A DNA stretch of 64,000 nucleotides from Bacillus sp. FJAT-29790 (GCF_019039215.1 NZ_JAHNZZ010000002.1:282247-346246), one strand, 5' to 3'; positions 16,012-26,052 are shown, numbered from the stretch's first letter. Numbers and translations are program-made. The notes: generated by a model not told the origin, from the letters alone.

Positions 16012-17397
16012 ATGAAACAAGAGCAAACCGTGAAAATAAATCTTAACCAAACGTTTCCTCTAACAATCAAAAGACTGGGCATTAATGGAGAAGGCGTCGG
16101 TTATTTTAAAAAGCAAGTTGTCTTCGTACCGGGAGCTCTGCCTGGCGAAGAGGTAGTTGTTGAAGCAACAAAAGTACACCCGAAATTTGCAGAGGCAAAA
16201 ATTAAGAAGATCCGCAAAAAATCGGAGCACCGCGTTCAGCCACCATGTTCAATTTACGAAGAATGCGGAGGTTGCCAGCTTCAGCATCTCAGCTATAATC
16301 AGCAGCTAAAGGAAAAGCGGGATATTATTATCCAAGCCCTCGAACGCCATACAAAGCTTAAAGTAGATCAATTAAATATAAAAGAAACAATTGGTATGGA
16401 CGACCCGTGGAACTACCGCAATAAAAGCCAGTTCCAAGTCGGTCAACAAGATGGAAAAGTGCTAGCGGGATTATACGGAATGAACTCCCATCGTCTCATC
16501 AATATTGAACAATGTGCTGTCCAGCATCCGCAAACAACGAAGGCTACAGAAACGGTTAAACGCATTCTTCAAAAACTGCAAATCCCAATTTATAATGAGC
16601 GCTCCCGTAAAGGGCTAGTCCGGACAATTGTAGCAAGAGTAGGAATTCAAACAGGCGAGCTGCAAATCGTATTAATTACAGCCAAGAAAGAACTACCAAA
16701 AAAAGAGCAAATCATACAAGAAATCAAGAAAAGACTTCCAGAAGTCAAATCCATTATCCAAAACATCAACGGGCAAAAAACGTCACTTATCTTTGGAGAA
16801 GAAACAGTAAGGCTCGAAGGAAATGATTTCATTCAAGAAACGCTAGGGGACTTATCCTTTGAACTCTCTGCCCGGACATTCTTCCAGCTGAATCCAGAAC
16901 AAACAATAAAGCTATATAATGAAGTCAAACAGGCCGCCGCACTAACTGGCAAGGAAAAAGTAGTCGATGCTTATTGCGGTGTCGGAACAATCGGCCTTTG
17001 GGTTGCTGACCAAGCTGCTGAAATCCGAGGAATGGACATCATTCCAGAATCCATCGAAGACGCCAAGAAAAATGCCGCCCGTCACGGAATCAAACACGCC
17101 AAATACGTAACAGGCAAAGCCGAAGAATGTCTGCCAAGGTGGGTAAAAGAAGGCTGGAAACCAGACGTTATCATCGTCGACCCACCAAGAACCGGCCTTG
17201 ACCAGCAGCTGCTGAACACGATTTTAAAAGTAAAGCCGAAAAAGGTTGTGTATGTATCGTGCAATCCGTCAACGCTGGCGAAGGATATTAGTGTCCTTAG
17301 TTCTAAATATAATGTGAATGCAATTCAGCCTGTGGACATGTTTCCGCAGACGGCACATGTGGAGTGCTGTTCACTACTCGTAAGGAAAGAGAAATAA
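16012..17397 (+). CDS. rlmCD: 23S rRNA (uracil-C5)-methyltransferase RlmCD
   Basis: 461 residues. An N-terminal TRAM domain (about 12-70) is followed by iron-sulfur ligands C79, C85, C88 and C168 ([17 protein letters not shown]), a RumA/TrmA methyltransferase core with the SAM motif [14 protein letters not shown], the DPPRTGLD motif and the catalytic [13 protein letters not shown]. In Bacillus one enzyme (YefA/RlmCD) makes m5U747 and m5U1939 of 23S rRNA. Start ATG 19 nt after the glycosylase gene, with GGAGTG upstream. Confidence 0.9.
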   Translation: MKQEQTVKINLNQTFPLTIKRLGINGEGVGYFKKQVVFVPGALPGEEVVVEATKVHPKFAEAKIKKIRKKSEHRVQPPCSIYEECGGCQLQHLSYNQQLKEKRDIIIQALERHTKLKVDQLNIKETIGMDDPWNYRNKSQFQVGQQDGKVLAGLYGMNSHRLINIEQCAVQHPQTTKATETVKRILQKLQIPIYNERSRKGLVRTIVARVGIQTGELQIVLITAKKELPKKEQIIQEIKKRLPEVKSIIQNINGQKTSLIFGEETVRLEGNDFIQETLGDLSFELSARTFFQLNPEQTIKLYNEVKQAAALTGKEKVVDAYCGVGTIGLWVADQAAEIRGMDIIPESIEDAKKNAARHGIKHAKYVTGKAEECLPRWVKEGWKPDVIIVDPPRTGLDQQLLNTILKVKPKKVVYVSCNPSTLAKDISVLSSKYNVNAIQPVDMFPQTAHVECCSLLVRKEK

Positions 17398-17415
17398 AGA
17401 AATGTAGTAGTTGGC

Positions 17416-17449
17416 ATAAGCCTCCCCTTATCAGGGGGGCTTATTTTTT
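17416..17449 (+). terminator. Terminator after rlmCD
   Basis: ATAAGCCTCCCCT pairs with AGGGGGGCTTAT around a 4-nt loop (one bulge), followed by a T run. Confidence 0.9.
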
Positions 17450-17563
17450 ATAGTAAATTGAAGGTTATTCATCTGTTCACATCTAATATAGTCCTTTAAA
17501 AATAAAATAGTTGTTAAAAAAGTAGGCACGAATATAAACATAGAATAATATATTTTTAAGTTA

Positions 17564-17572
17564 TGCTAAAAT
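17564..17572 (+). promoter_or_regulatory. Possible extended -10 promoter for the sugar-sensing operon
   Basis: TGCTAAAAT, 26 nt before the first gene of the three-component unit; no convincing -35. Confidence 0.35.
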
Positions 17573-17597
17573 GAATATAAAGTTATAGGAGGAAAGG

Positions 17598-18584
17598 GTG
17601 GTACATCCCTTGCGTAAAGCCATCATTATTCTTAGTTTCGTTTGTGTCGTCCTTTTTTACTTTACGATCGTATCTGGAAGTAAAGTGTTTAAATCAGAAT
17701 GGGAGTTGCCTCGAGCAACAGAACAAGGGAATTCGAAGCATCGTATCGTACTAATCACACAGGAGCTAGAGACTCCTTTTTGGGACAAGGTAGCAAAAGC
17801 AGCAATGGAACAGGCAAAGAAGGAATCTGCTAGTCTTGAAGTATGGGGAAGCTATGGTAACAACAGAGAGGACTTTTTAAAGAAAATTGAAATCGCTATC
17901 TATTCGCAAGTGGATGGTATTATCGTTCAGGGGTTAGACACCGATGAGTTTAAAGCCCTTACAAAAATAAAAGCTGCTTCTTATGGAATACCCATTATTA
18001 CTGTTGCAAACGATGTTCCTATGGGGGATAGTCTTAGAAAGTCGTATGTTGGTTCAGATCAATACTTAGCTGGGAAAATGATTGGTGAACAGTTACTCGA
18101 TGATATGGGAACCGCAGGAGAAGTAGCGATCATGATTGACAAACAATATCAATATTTTCAAAAACAACGATTGGAAGGAATTAAAGATGTATTAATTGAA
18201 TATCCGAATATTAAAATCATTGATATAGAGATGAAAGATGCGAGGGAACAGGTTATGGCAACAACGAGAGACGTATTAAACCGGAATCCGAATATAGACG
18301 CTTTTATTGCCATTAATGCGGATATACTTGCTGCTATGGTACAAGAGATTGAAAGCAGATCACAAATTGAGCGTTATTATATTTATTCATGTGATGATGA
18401 TTATGAATCAATATCATTACTTAATCAGGGGAAGATTAATGGAATCATTGAGCAGTCTCCAGAAGAAATGGGAACAAAGAGTGTTGAATTGATTTTAAAA
18501 TGGCTTAATAATGAGAAAGTACCACTGGATTTAAATGGATATCGAACGGATATTCAAGTTGTAAAGGCGTCAGATGTAAGATGA
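17598..18584 (+). CDS. Membrane-anchored sugar-binding sensor protein (XylFII-like)
   Basis: 328 residues. One N-terminal membrane helix (about 6-27) with no lipobox, then a type I periplasmic-binding domain of the RbsB/XylF class (HRIVLITQELETPFWDKV, VDGIIVQG, PIITVANDVP, YVGSDQYLAGKMIGEQLL). It overlaps the histidine kinase gene by 4 nt (ATGA). In Clostridium beijerinckii XylFII works this way: it binds sugar outside the cell and controls a LytS-type kinase. The same role is inferred here; the ligand is probably a pentose or other monosaccharide. Start is GTG 17598, five bases after TAGGAGG. Confidence 0.8.
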   Translation: MVHPLRKAIIILSFVCVVLFYFTIVSGSKVFKSEWELPRATEQGNSKHRIVLITQELETPFWDKVAKAAMEQAKKESASLEVWGSYGNNREDFLKKIEIAIYSQVDGIIVQGLDTDEFKALTKIKAASYGIPIITVANDVPMGDSLRKSYVGSDQYLAGKMIGEQLLDDMGTAGEVAIMIDKQYQYFQKQRLEGIKDVLIEYPNIKIIDIEMKDAREQVMATTRDVLNRNPNIDAFIAINADILAAMVQEIESRSQIERYYIYSCDDDYESISLLNQGKINGIIEQSPEEMGTKSVELILKWLNNEKVPLDLNGYRTDIQVVKASDVR

Positions 18585-20020
18585 ACAGTATTGAGAAAAA
18601 AATATTAGTGCTCGTCATCGCTGTTCTATTTATTATGGTAGCCATTTGGATTTCACTTACCTACTATAATCAAAAAATGCAAAACCAATATAACGACATA
18701 TTAGAACGATATTTAATTATGAATGAAGTTACAAGTGAAAGCCAGCAAATTGTTGCCGCCCTTAATAACTACTTAATTGAACCATCAGAATCTAATTTAA
18801 ATGAGCTCGATCTCAATAAGAATCAGATTCAAAAAACAAAAGGGGAAGTTTCAAAATTCAGAAATACCGATAATGATTATGCGTTGACAAACTATGAAAA
18901 CTTAATCGACAGTCTTGTTGAAATAACCAATCAATCCGTTCTGGCTCGTATGGGGCAACAAACGGATGATTACTTGAGTGCCTTTTCAGAAGCGAGTCGT
19001 ATTTCGAAATATATTTCTGAAATGACGCTTACCTTAATTGACATGGAACTCAAGACGTATGATCGTTTCTATCGTAGCATCATCGACAGTTCAGGAGAGT
19101 TGAGAATGTTGGGAATCTGGCTATTGCTGTTGATTACGTTGCTGGTACTGTTATTAGCACATTGGTTTGCGAAAAGAATCACAAGTCCGGTCAATCAGCT
19201 GACGCAAGCGGCACATGAGTTATCATTGGGGCGTTTTGATTTAAAAATAGAAGTGGATTCTAATGATGAGATCTCATTTCTCGCTAAAATGTTTGATAAA
19301 ATGCGTATCAATATTAATAACTATTTATCTGAAATAAAACAGAAGGCACAACTTGAACATGAGCTTCAAGAAAGTAAGCTATTATTACAAGAAAGTCAGC
19401 TTCGTAGTCTGCAAAGTCAGATCAATCCTCATTTCCTTTATAACACACTAGACATCCTATCGAAAAAGGCATATTTAGAAGGATCAGAAGAAACAAGTGA
19501 TCTTTTAGTAAGTGTTGCGGGACTTTTGCGTTATAACCTTAAACATCTAGAAAATTCCGCTACACTATTTGAAGAAGTACAAGTTCTTAAGCAATACATT
19601 GATATTCAACATGCAAGGTTTACAGATCGGCTTCAATTTCACATGGAGGTGGAAGAATCTTGTTTGGACATCAAAATTCCGCGTTTAACATTGCAGCCTA
19701 TAGTGGAAAATGCCGTTATTTATGCAATTGAACCGGATGAGAATGGTGGAAGTATCTATTTTCGCGTTAAAAATGACGTTGACTACGTGAGAATAGAGAT
19801 AGAAGATAATGGACCAGGGATGACAGAAGAGAAAGTAAAACAAATACTCCATGTGAATACGAAAGAAGCGGGAGGTCACTTCACAGGAATTGGTATAAAT
19901 AATGTCGTGAAGCGCTTAAGTTTATTTTACAGCTGTAATGACGTATTTGATATGGAAAGCACACTTGGATTCGGCACAAAGGTTATTTTAAAAATACCAA
20001 AAACAAGGAGAGTTGAATGA
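18581..20020 (+). CDS. Sensor histidine kinase, LytS/YesM type
   Basis: 479 residues: membrane helix about 8-27, extracytoplasmic helical region about 30-175, second membrane helix about 176-195, HAMP about 196-250, coiled linker rich in L/Q/E, His_kinase domain with phospho-acceptor H284 in QINPHFLYN, and an ATPase domain with ENAVIYAI, IEDNGPGM and GIGINNVVKRL. The extracytoplasmic part has no own ligand-binding fold, fitting a partner sensor (17598-18584). It phosphorylates the adjacent YesN-type regulator. Confidence 0.88.
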   Translation: MNSIEKKILVLVIAVLFIMVAIWISLTYYNQKMQNQYNDILERYLIMNEVTSESQQIVAALNNYLIEPSESNLNELDLNKNQIQKTKGEVSKFRNTDNDYALTNYENLIDSLVEITNQSVLARMGQQTDDYLSAFSEASRISKYISEMTLTLIDMELKTYDRFYRSIIDSSGELRMLGIWLLLLITLLVLLLAHWFAKRITSPVNQLTQAAHELSLGRFDLKIEVDSNDEISFLAKMFDKMRININNYLSEIKQKAQLEHELQESKLLLQESQLRSLQSQINPHFLYNTLDILSKKAYLEGSEETSDLLVSVAGLLRYNLKHLENSATLFEEVQVLKQYIDIQHARFTDRLQFHMEVEESCLDIKIPRLTLQPIVENAVIYAIEPDENGGSIYFRVKNDVDYVRIEIEDNGPGMTEEKVKQILHVNTKEAGGHFTGIGINNVVKRLSLFYSCNDVFDMESTLGFGTKVILKIPKTRRVE

Positions 20021-20021
20021 G

Positions 20022-21563
20022 ATGAAGCGACTCCTAATCGTCGATGATGAGCAGATTGTAAGGGAAGGCTTACAAGCGATACTATTAAAGAGCTTTCCAG
20101 AAATGGAGATAGAAGAAGCGAGAAACGGAAAAATGGCAATAGAGAAGGCTGAGTCATTTATGCCTGATTTGGTATTAATGGATATAAAGATGCCGGGAAT
20201 GAATGGACTCGAAGCCGTACAGAAAATAAATGAAAAGAATCCTCATATTAAGTTTATAATGATTACTGCATATGCCGAGTTTGACTATGCCAAAGAAGCG
20301 CTAAAGCTAGGTGTGAAGGACTATCTTCTTAAACCGAGTAAAGCAAGTGAGGTTGTACAAACTGTTCGTAAAGTAATCAGTCAAATTTATGAAGAAAAAA
20401 AGTCGCAACAAGAGCGTATCCTTCAGAAAACTGTATTGCAAAAAGCCTTAACAATCGTAGAAACGGATGTGGTTACACAGTTATTATTTGATCACGTTCA
20501 CGAAGTTCATTTGGATGAGTTAGTGGGGATGTTAAATACGCCGGTGACAAGTGAAAAGTTTGTCATGAGTATTTTACTGCCACAGGATTCTGAAGGTTTG
20601 TATGCAGAAATTAAACAAAGGGTTAGAAAAATAGGAAGTGCGTGGGTGGGTACATTATATGGCCGCCAAATTTCAATTATCGTGTTTAGGCAACATAGTC
20701 AATCTTTTCGCACCCAAGCGATTACTCTTGCAAAGGATATTTTATCTGCATCTAATACGGAGGATAAGGCGGGCTGGTTCATTGGGATTGGAAACGTCTG
20801 CAATTCCTTGGACATGGTCCGACAATCATACCAGGAATCGCTGATTGCGACGAAGGATAGCTCCCTTCCTGTTAAATATCGTTTTTATTCAGATATACCA
20901 GTGGCTAACTCAAGAATAGATGGTTATCAAACAAAGAAATTAGAAAATCAATTGTTTGATCAGATTCGAAATGGACAATGGCAGGAAATCAGGAAAGGGA
21001 TATCTGAGTTAATTGAGTTTTTTGAGGAAAAGGGCGTTCATCTTATCGAAACACAGCAACGTGTCTTGGAGTTACTTTGGATTTCATCTCGGGTATTAAA
21101 TGAGATCGGAGTTGAACCAGATACGCCCCTGTATCCTTTTCAAATAAAAGATTTCAGGCAATTACGTACGGAAACCAATCATTTACTCGACCAGATGATG
21201 CAGTCTTATACCGATTATCAAAAACAGGTAGAGGATGACACGATTAAACAGATTAAGCAATACATCATTGAACACTCGCATGAAGAAATATCGTTAGATG
21301 GGATTGCGCAAAAATTTGAACTAAGTCCGATTTATATTAGTAAGCTTTTTAAAGAACAGTTGGGTGTGAATTATATCGCCTTCTTAACGAAATGCCGATT
21401 AGAAAAGGCAAAGAAATTGATGTTAAATCTTGATAAAAGCTTAAAAGAAATTACCTTTGATGTTGGATATCAAGATCCCAACTATTTCAGTAAAGTTTTC
21501 AAAAAAATGTATGGTGCGTCGCCAACAGAATATAGAAAATCATTGCTAAGAACAAAGGCATAA
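20022..21563 (+). CDS. Response regulator with AraC-type DNA-binding domain (YesN-like)
   Basis: 513 residues: receiver domain about 1-120 with acceptor D54 in LVLMDIKMPG and the conserved K of LLKPSKA, a long middle region, and two C-terminal AraC helix-turn-helices (ISLDGIAQKFELSPIYISKL and ITFDVGYQDPNYFSKVFKKM). I prefer ATG 20022, 11 nt after AAGGAG and 1 nt after the kinase stop, to the TTG at 20013, which lies only 2 nt from the ribosome site. Likely activates the downstream transporter genes in response to extracellular sugar. Confidence 0.88.
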   Translation: MKRLLIVDDEQIVREGLQAILLKSFPEMEIEEARNGKMAIEKAESFMPDLVLMDIKMPGMNGLEAVQKINEKNPHIKFIMITAYAEFDYAKEALKLGVKDYLLKPSKASEVVQTVRKVISQIYEEKKSQQERILQKTVLQKALTIVETDVVTQLLFDHVHEVHLDELVGMLNTPVTSEKFVMSILLPQDSEGLYAEIKQRVRKIGSAWVGTLYGRQISIIVFRQHSQSFRTQAITLAKDILSASNTEDKAGWFIGIGNVCNSLDMVRQSYQESLIATKDSSLPVKYRFYSDIPVANSRIDGYQTKKLENQLFDQIRNGQWQEIRKGISELIEFFEEKGVHLIETQQRVLELLWISSRVLNEIGVEPDTPLYPFQIKDFRQLRTETNHLLDQMMQSYTDYQKQVEDDTIKQIKQYIIEHSHEEISLDGIAQKFELSPIYISKLFKEQLGVNYIAFLTKCRLEKAKKLMLNLDKSLKEITFDVGYQDPNYFSKVFKKMYGASPTEYRKSLLRTKA

Positions 21564-21575
21564 CAAGATAAAAAA

Positions 21576-21801
21576 GGTGTTTTCGTAAAGTTTGTTGCTT
21601 TTATAATTTGATTTTAATTTAATAGTCTGAGTTGATTGGAGCGGAGGGCACTTGACTCCTGCGGGAAATAGAGGAAACGGGAGACCCCACAGGCGGTAAC
21701 GCCGAGGAGGCTCCCGTCCTTCCCCGCGGAAAGCAAGTGCCCGCAGCGGAAATCAACGGGCAAACTTTGAAGGCTAAAACAACAATATATGCGAAAATAG
21801 C
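21576..21801. repeat. MITE-like element, copy 1 (about 226 bp)
   Basis: Begins GGTGTTTTCGTAAAGTTTGTTG and ends CAACAATATATGCGAAAATAGC; the ends are imperfect inverted repeats. The GC-rich middle is strongly structured (GCGGGAGACCCC, GGCGGTAACGCC, GAGGAGGCTCCCG, CAGCGGAAATCAACG) and has no credible ORF. Flanks AGATAAAAAAGGTG and AGATATAAAAGGTG are similar, as a target duplication would be. It lies between the response regulator and the XylF-like gene. A close copy lies at 54719-55008. Confidence 0.75.
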
Positions 21802-21824
21802 AGATATAAAAGGTGTGAAATTGA

Positions 21825-22928
21825 ATGAAACAGACCTTTATGAAGGTGCATATCCTATTGTTTATGCTTGTTTTCATCCTTGTTGTCCCTGCCTGCCAAC
21901 AAAACAAAAGTCAATTAGATCATCAAGATATGCACGAAGATTCCTTATTAAATAAAGGAACCAGTGAGGGCGATATAGAGGCAGATGATAAAATCATTAT
22001 TGGCTTTTCCATGGATACATTAGCTGAGGAGAGATGGTTAAGGGATCGAGAGCTATTTAAAGCAGCGGTAGAAGCATTAGGTGCTGAAGTGAAAATACTC
22101 ACATCAAGGGGAGATGATGCATTACAAATCTTACATGCAGAAAATCTAATTAATGAAGGCATTGATATATTGGTCATCGTCCCACATAACGCAGAGTCAA
22201 CAGCCATGATTGTCAAAAAGGCTCACGCATCAGGGATTAAAGTACTTTCTTATGATCGCTTAGTTCGAAATTCTGAAATTGATTTGTATGTTTCTTACGA
22301 CAATGAAATGGTGGGGGAACTTCAAGCAAAGGCGATCACGAAATTAGTCCCTAAAGGAAAGTATGTGTATATCGGTGGTGCTGAAACAGATTACAATGCC
22401 CATTTACTAAAAAAAGGAGTGTTTAACATACTCCGACCGCTCATTGATAAGGGGGATATTACCATTGTCTATGACCAATGGACAAAGGAATGGAACCCTG
22501 AATATGCCTTTACGAATATGGTAGAGGCTTTAAAGGCAAACGATAATGAAGTGGATGCTGTTATTTCTGCAAATGATGCAACGGCGGGCCAAGTTATTCA
22601 AGCATTAGCTAAACAGGGGCTTGCGGGGAAAATACCTGTTGTTGGACAGGATGCTGACCTTGCTGCAGCACAGCGAATTGTTGAAGGTACGCAAACGATG
22701 ACGGTATATAAGCCATTAAAGGAATTAGCTGACCAAACGGCTGAACTTGCGGTAAAGCTTGCTAAAGGAGAAGAAATAAAGGTAGAGAGAATCATTAACA
22801 ACGGAAAATCAGAGGTGCCATCCATGCTTCTTTCTCCTATCGCTGTTGATCAAAGAAATATTGATGAAACGATCATCGCAGATGGGTTTCATTCTCGAGA
22901 AGAAGTATATAGGAAAAAAGAAAAATAA
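21825..22928 (+). CDS. XylF-like D-xylose-binding lipoprotein
   Basis: 367 residues. Lipoprotein signal with lipobox LVVPAC (C24). The mature part resembles E. coli XylF throughout: GFSMDTLAEERWLRDRELF, DILVIVPHNAESTA, VLSYDRLVRN, YVSYDNEMVGELQAKAI, ISANDATAGQVIQAL, VVGQDADLAAAQRIV, GTQTMTVYKPL. It delivers xylose or a similar sugar to an ABC importer; no dedicated ATPase or permease directly follows, so it may use the GguA/GguB pair after the ChvE-like gene. Start ATG has only a weak AAAAGGTGTG site. The MITE-like element sits immediately upstream. Confidence 0.85.
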   Translation: MKQTFMKVHILLFMLVFILVVPACQQNKSQLDHQDMHEDSLLNKGTSEGDIEADDKIIIGFSMDTLAEERWLRDRELFKAAVEALGAEVKILTSRGDDALQILHAENLINEGIDILVIVPHNAESTAMIVKKAHASGIKVLSYDRLVRNSEIDLYVSYDNEMVGELQAKAITKLVPKGKYVYIGGAETDYNAHLLKKGVFNILRPLIDKGDITIVYDQWTKEWNPEYAFTNMVEALKANDNEVDAVISANDATAGQVIQALAKQGLAGKIPVVGQDADLAAAQRIVEGTQTMTVYKPLKELADQTAELAVKLAKGEEIKVERIINNGKSEVPSMLLSPIAVDQRNIDETIIADGFHSREEVYRKKEK

Positions 22929-22991
22929 CTCTAATTATACCGCCGAGAATTGCCGGCGTACTGCAAATCTATTCATTTGCAGCATGAACAT

Positions 22992-23030
22992 AGACCCCAT
23001 ATCTGCTTTTGGATATGAGGGTCTTCTTTG
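22992..23030 (+). terminator. Terminator after the XylF-like gene
   Basis: GACCCCATATC pairs with GATATGAGGGTC (one bulge), followed by TTCTTTGTT. Confidence 0.75.
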
Positions 23031-23178
23031 TTAAAGATCATTTTGAATTTTAAACACTGTAAATTGAAGTGCAATCAATAACCTTGTTTATTAATTCACG
23101 CTGTTATTTTAAAAACTGCCATAATAGAAATCTTATGAAATATTAAAAAAAGACAGATGATACTAAAATATTACTATA

Positions 23179-23192
23179 AGAAAGCGTTCTCA
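23179..23192 (+). promoter_or_regulatory. cre-like CcpA site before the ChvE-like gene
   Basis: AGAAAGCGTTCTCA matches the cre consensus TGWAARCGYTWNCW at 12 of 14 positions, including the central CG. It lies 66 nt before the start codon, so carbon catabolite repression of the transporter is likely. Confidence 0.6.
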
Positions 23193-23257
23193 AAGCCTAG
23201 ATGCGTTGATATAGTTAAATAGAAGTAAGAAAATGCAGAAAAGAAAGGGGTTTCAAT

Positions 23258-24421
23258 ATGAAAAATATTAAAAAGATTTCTTCTGCTTTACTCGTTGCTA
23301 TGCTAATGGTATTCCTTGTAGTTGGCTGTAGTAATGGTAGTAATAACGCTTCAACAACGAATAGCGAAGAAGGAAATAACAGCGGGAAAAAAGCTAATGG
23401 CGGCAAGGTAAACGTTGGGATTGTTTTACCTACTAAAGACGAACCAAGATGGGTACAAGACGAAACACGTTTTCATGATGCGTTAAAAGATTCTGAGTAT
23501 ACGACAGAGATCTTGTTTAGCCAAGGTTCATCTGCTAAAGAAAAAGAAAATGTAGAAACACTTCTTAATAAAGGTATTGATGTATTAATTATTGCGCCTC
23601 ATGATGGGCCAGCAGCCGGTGCTGCGGTAGAAGCTGCGAAAAAAGATGGCGTAACTGTCATTGCATATGATCGTCTCATTACAGATACAAAAGGAATCGA
23701 TTATTATGTAACATTTGACAGTGTTGCTGTAGGTGAAGCACAAGGGCAATACTTAATTGATCATGCTGGTGATAAAAAAGGCATCCCATTATATCTTTAT
23801 GCTGGGGCTGCTTCTGACAATAATGCCTTCTTATTCTTTGAAGGTGCATGGAATGTATTACAACCAAAAATTGCGGATGGGACTTTTGTCATTGTAAACT
23901 CAAGTGAAGCAGTAGCTTTAAAAGATAAAGCAGAACTTTCACGTGATGAATTAGGTAAAATTCTTGGGCAAGTAACAACAAACTGGGATCCAAATGAAGC
24001 GAAAAATAAAGCTCAAACACATTTAACAGCTGCTAAGGCAGAGCTCAAAGGTGAAGTCGTCGTTCTTGCTCCAAATGATGGCACATCCCGTGCAATTGCC
24101 GATGTATTTGCTACTGACCCTGAGGTTTCAAAATATGTTATAACTGGTCAAGATGCGGAAAAAGCCTCTATTCAATACATTATTGATGGCAAACAATCTA
24201 TGACAGTATTTAAAGATGTTCGTACACTTGTTGCGGATGCAATGGGAATGGCCATTGATATACTTGATGGTAAAACACCTGAAACAACTGGTTCTTATGA
24301 TAATGGAAGTATCGATGTACCAGCAAAACAAACAGATGTTATTGTTGTTGAGCAAAAGAATGTGAAGAGTGAACTTGTTGACTCCGGCTACTATAAAGAG
24401 AGTGATTTCACTGGACTATAA
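23258..24421 (+). CDS. chvE: ChvE-like multiple-monosaccharide-binding lipoprotein
   Basis: 387 residues. Lipobox VVGC (C24), a low-complexity S/N/G linker, then a periplasmic-binding domain of the ChvE class: GIVLPTKDEPRWVQDETRF, DVLIIAPHDGPAAGAAV, VIAYDRLITDTKGIDYYVTF, YAGAASDNNAFLFFEGAWNV, APNDGTSRAI, ITGQDAEKASIQYI, QSMTVFKDVRTL. It captures several monosaccharides for the GguA/GguB transporter that follows. Start ATG follows AAAGGGG. Upstream are a terminator, a probable promoter and a cre-like site. Confidence 0.88.
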   Translation: MKNIKKISSALLVAMLMVFLVVGCSNGSNNASTTNSEEGNNSGKKANGGKVNVGIVLPTKDEPRWVQDETRFHDALKDSEYTTEILFSQGSSAKEKENVETLLNKGIDVLIIAPHDGPAAGAAVEAAKKDGVTVIAYDRLITDTKGIDYYVTFDSVAVGEAQGQYLIDHAGDKKGIPLYLYAGAASDNNAFLFFEGAWNVLQPKIADGTFVIVNSSEAVALKDKAELSRDELGKILGQVTTNWDPNEAKNKAQTHLTAAKAELKGEVVVLAPNDGTSRAIADVFATDPEVSKYVITGQDAEKASIQYIIDGKQSMTVFKDVRTLVADAMGMAIDILDGKTPETTGSYDNGSIDVPAKQTDVIVVEQKNVKSELVDSGYYKESDFTGL

Positions 24422-24447
24422 AAACGTAAACAACTAAAGCAAGGCTT

Positions 24448-24485
24448 AAGAAATAGTGGTAGACGTTCATCTATCACTATTTCTT
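24448..24485 (+). promoter_or_regulatory. Intercistronic hairpin between chvE-like and gguA-like genes
   Basis: AAGAAATAGTGGTAGA (24448-24463) pairs with TCTATCACTATTTCTT (24470-24485), 16 pairs with one G-T, 6-nt loop. The following sequence is only moderately T-rich. Such hairpins after binding-protein genes usually stabilise the upstream mRNA or terminate part of the transcripts, giving excess binding protein. Confidence 0.7.
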
Positions 24486-24519
24486 AATTGTATAGTTGTT
24501 TTTGTTGAGGAGGAAAAAC

Positions 24520-26040
24520 ATGAGCGAATATATTCTGGAAATGAAGCAGATTACGAAGGAGTTTACAGGAGTCAAAGCGCTCAGTAATGTTAATTTTAAA
24601 GTGAAAAAGGGTGAAATTCACTTCCTTGTTGGTGAAAATGGAGCTGGTAAGTCTACACTTATGAAAATACTTAGCGGTGTTTATCCTTACGGTTCGTATG
24701 AGGGAGATATCGTTTTTAATGGCAAGGTTCAACAATTCAACAAAATTAATGACAGTGTTGAAACAGGGATCGTTATTATTTATCAAGAGCTTGCCTTATT
24801 TCCTGATCTTCCCGTTTATGAAAATATATTTATCGGCAATGAAGTGAACCATGGTGGCGTACTAGACTTTAACAAAACCATTGTTGAATCTAAAAAATTG
24901 CTGAATAAGGTGAATCTGAAGGTCAATCCGGAAACGTTAATTAAAGATTTAGGAGTAGGTAAACAGCAGCTAGTTGAAATTGCGAAAGCGTTAAGTAAAG
25001 ATGTAAAATTGCTTATTTTAGACGAACCAACTGCTGCGCTTAATGAAGACGATAGTGAGAACTTGTTACAATTGTTGCGTGAATTAAAGAAACAAGGCAT
25101 CACTTGTATTATGATTTCACATAAGTTGAAAGAAGTTACTGCCATTGCCGATAAGGCAACGGTTATCCGCGATGGAGAAACGATTTGCACGTTAGACGCG
25201 TCTAAAGGTGAAATTAATGAAGCGACGATTATTAAAAATATGGTTGGTCGAGAAATTGATGATATTTACCCGAAAAGAGAGAAAAAATCATTTGGTGATA
25301 AAGTTCTCGAGTTAACTAACTGGACTGCCCTTGATCCACAATTAGGCCGCAACGTCTCTAAAAATGTTGATTTACATGTGAGAAAAGGTGAAATTGTTGG
25401 AATTGCAGGGTTGATGGGATCTGGTCGAACAGAACTTGCGCTCAGTATTTTTGGGAACTCTAAGTCGTACAAAATACAGGGGGATCTCTTCGTGGACGGA
25501 CGTCCCGTCAGCTTTAAACATACGAGTCAGGCTATTAAAGCTGGGATCGCATATGTTACGGAAGATCGTAAGGGGGACGGGTTGTTTTTATTACAGGATA
25601 TAAAGAACAATATCACCGCTTCCAACTTGATGGGAATCTCATCGAATGGCATGATTAATGAAAATGAAGAAGTCAAAGTTGCTGATCATTACAAAAATTC
25701 ATTAGGTATTAAAGCCTCGTCATTACAACAGCTCGTTGGAAAATTGAGTGGCGGCAACCAACAAAAAGTATCACTAGGTAAATGGCTATTTGTAGGTCCA
25801 AAACTACTTATTTTAGACGAACCAACGCGAGGAATCGACGTTGGTGCTAAGTTTGAAATTTATTCCGTTATGAATGAATTAATTGAACAAGGTATGAGTA
25901 TTATTATGATTTCTTCAGAACTTGGCGAGGTCCTTGGAATGAGTGACCGTATCTATGTGATGGCTGAAGGAAAAATCAAAGGCGAATTGACATCTGAAGA
26001 AGCTGATCAAGAAAAAATCATGCAGCTTGCTACGCAATAG
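24520..26040 (+). CDS. gguA: GguA-type sugar ABC transporter ATP-binding protein (two ATPase domains)
   Basis: 506 residues. Domain 1 (about 4-240): Walker A GENGAGKST, signature region LGVGKQQLVEIAKAL, Walker B LLILDEPTAAL. Domain 2 (about 258-500): degenerate Walker A GLMGSGRTE, signature LSGGNQQKVSLGKW, Walker B LLILDEPTRGID. This duplicated layout is typical of ribose/xylose/multiple-monosaccharide importers (RbsA, XylG, GguA). ATG 24520 is chosen for its GAGGAGG site; an in-frame start 24 nt earlier lacks one. Confidence 0.9.
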   Translation: MSEYILEMKQITKEFTGVKALSNVNFKVKKGEIHFLVGENGAGKSTLMKILSGVYPYGSYEGDIVFNGKVQQFNKINDSVETGIVIIYQELALFPDLPVYENIFIGNEVNHGGVLDFNKTIVESKKLLNKVNLKVNPETLIKDLGVGKQQLVEIAKALSKDVKLLILDEPTAALNEDDSENLLQLLRELKKQGITCIMISHKLKEVTAIADKATVIRDGETICTLDASKGEINEATIIKNMVGREIDDIYPKREKKSFGDKVLELTNWTALDPQLGRNVSKNVDLHVRKGEIVGIAGLMGSGRTELALSIFGNSKSYKIQGDLFVDGRPVSFKHTSQAIKAGIAYVTEDRKGDGLFLLQDIKNNITASNLMGISSNGMINENEEVKVADHYKNSLGIKASSLQQLVGKLSGGNQQKVSLGKWLFVGPKLLILDEPTRGIDVGAKFEIYSVMNELIEQGMSIIMISSELGEVLGMSDRIYVMAEGKIKGELTSEEADQEKIMQLATQ

Positions 26041-26052
26041 GAGGTTAATATT

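Noticed and set aside
21576-21801. GC-rich repeat as a riboswitch or T-box
   Set aside because: A near-identical copy with inverted ends stands in an unrelated context at 54.7 kb, and no known aptamer core is recognisable.
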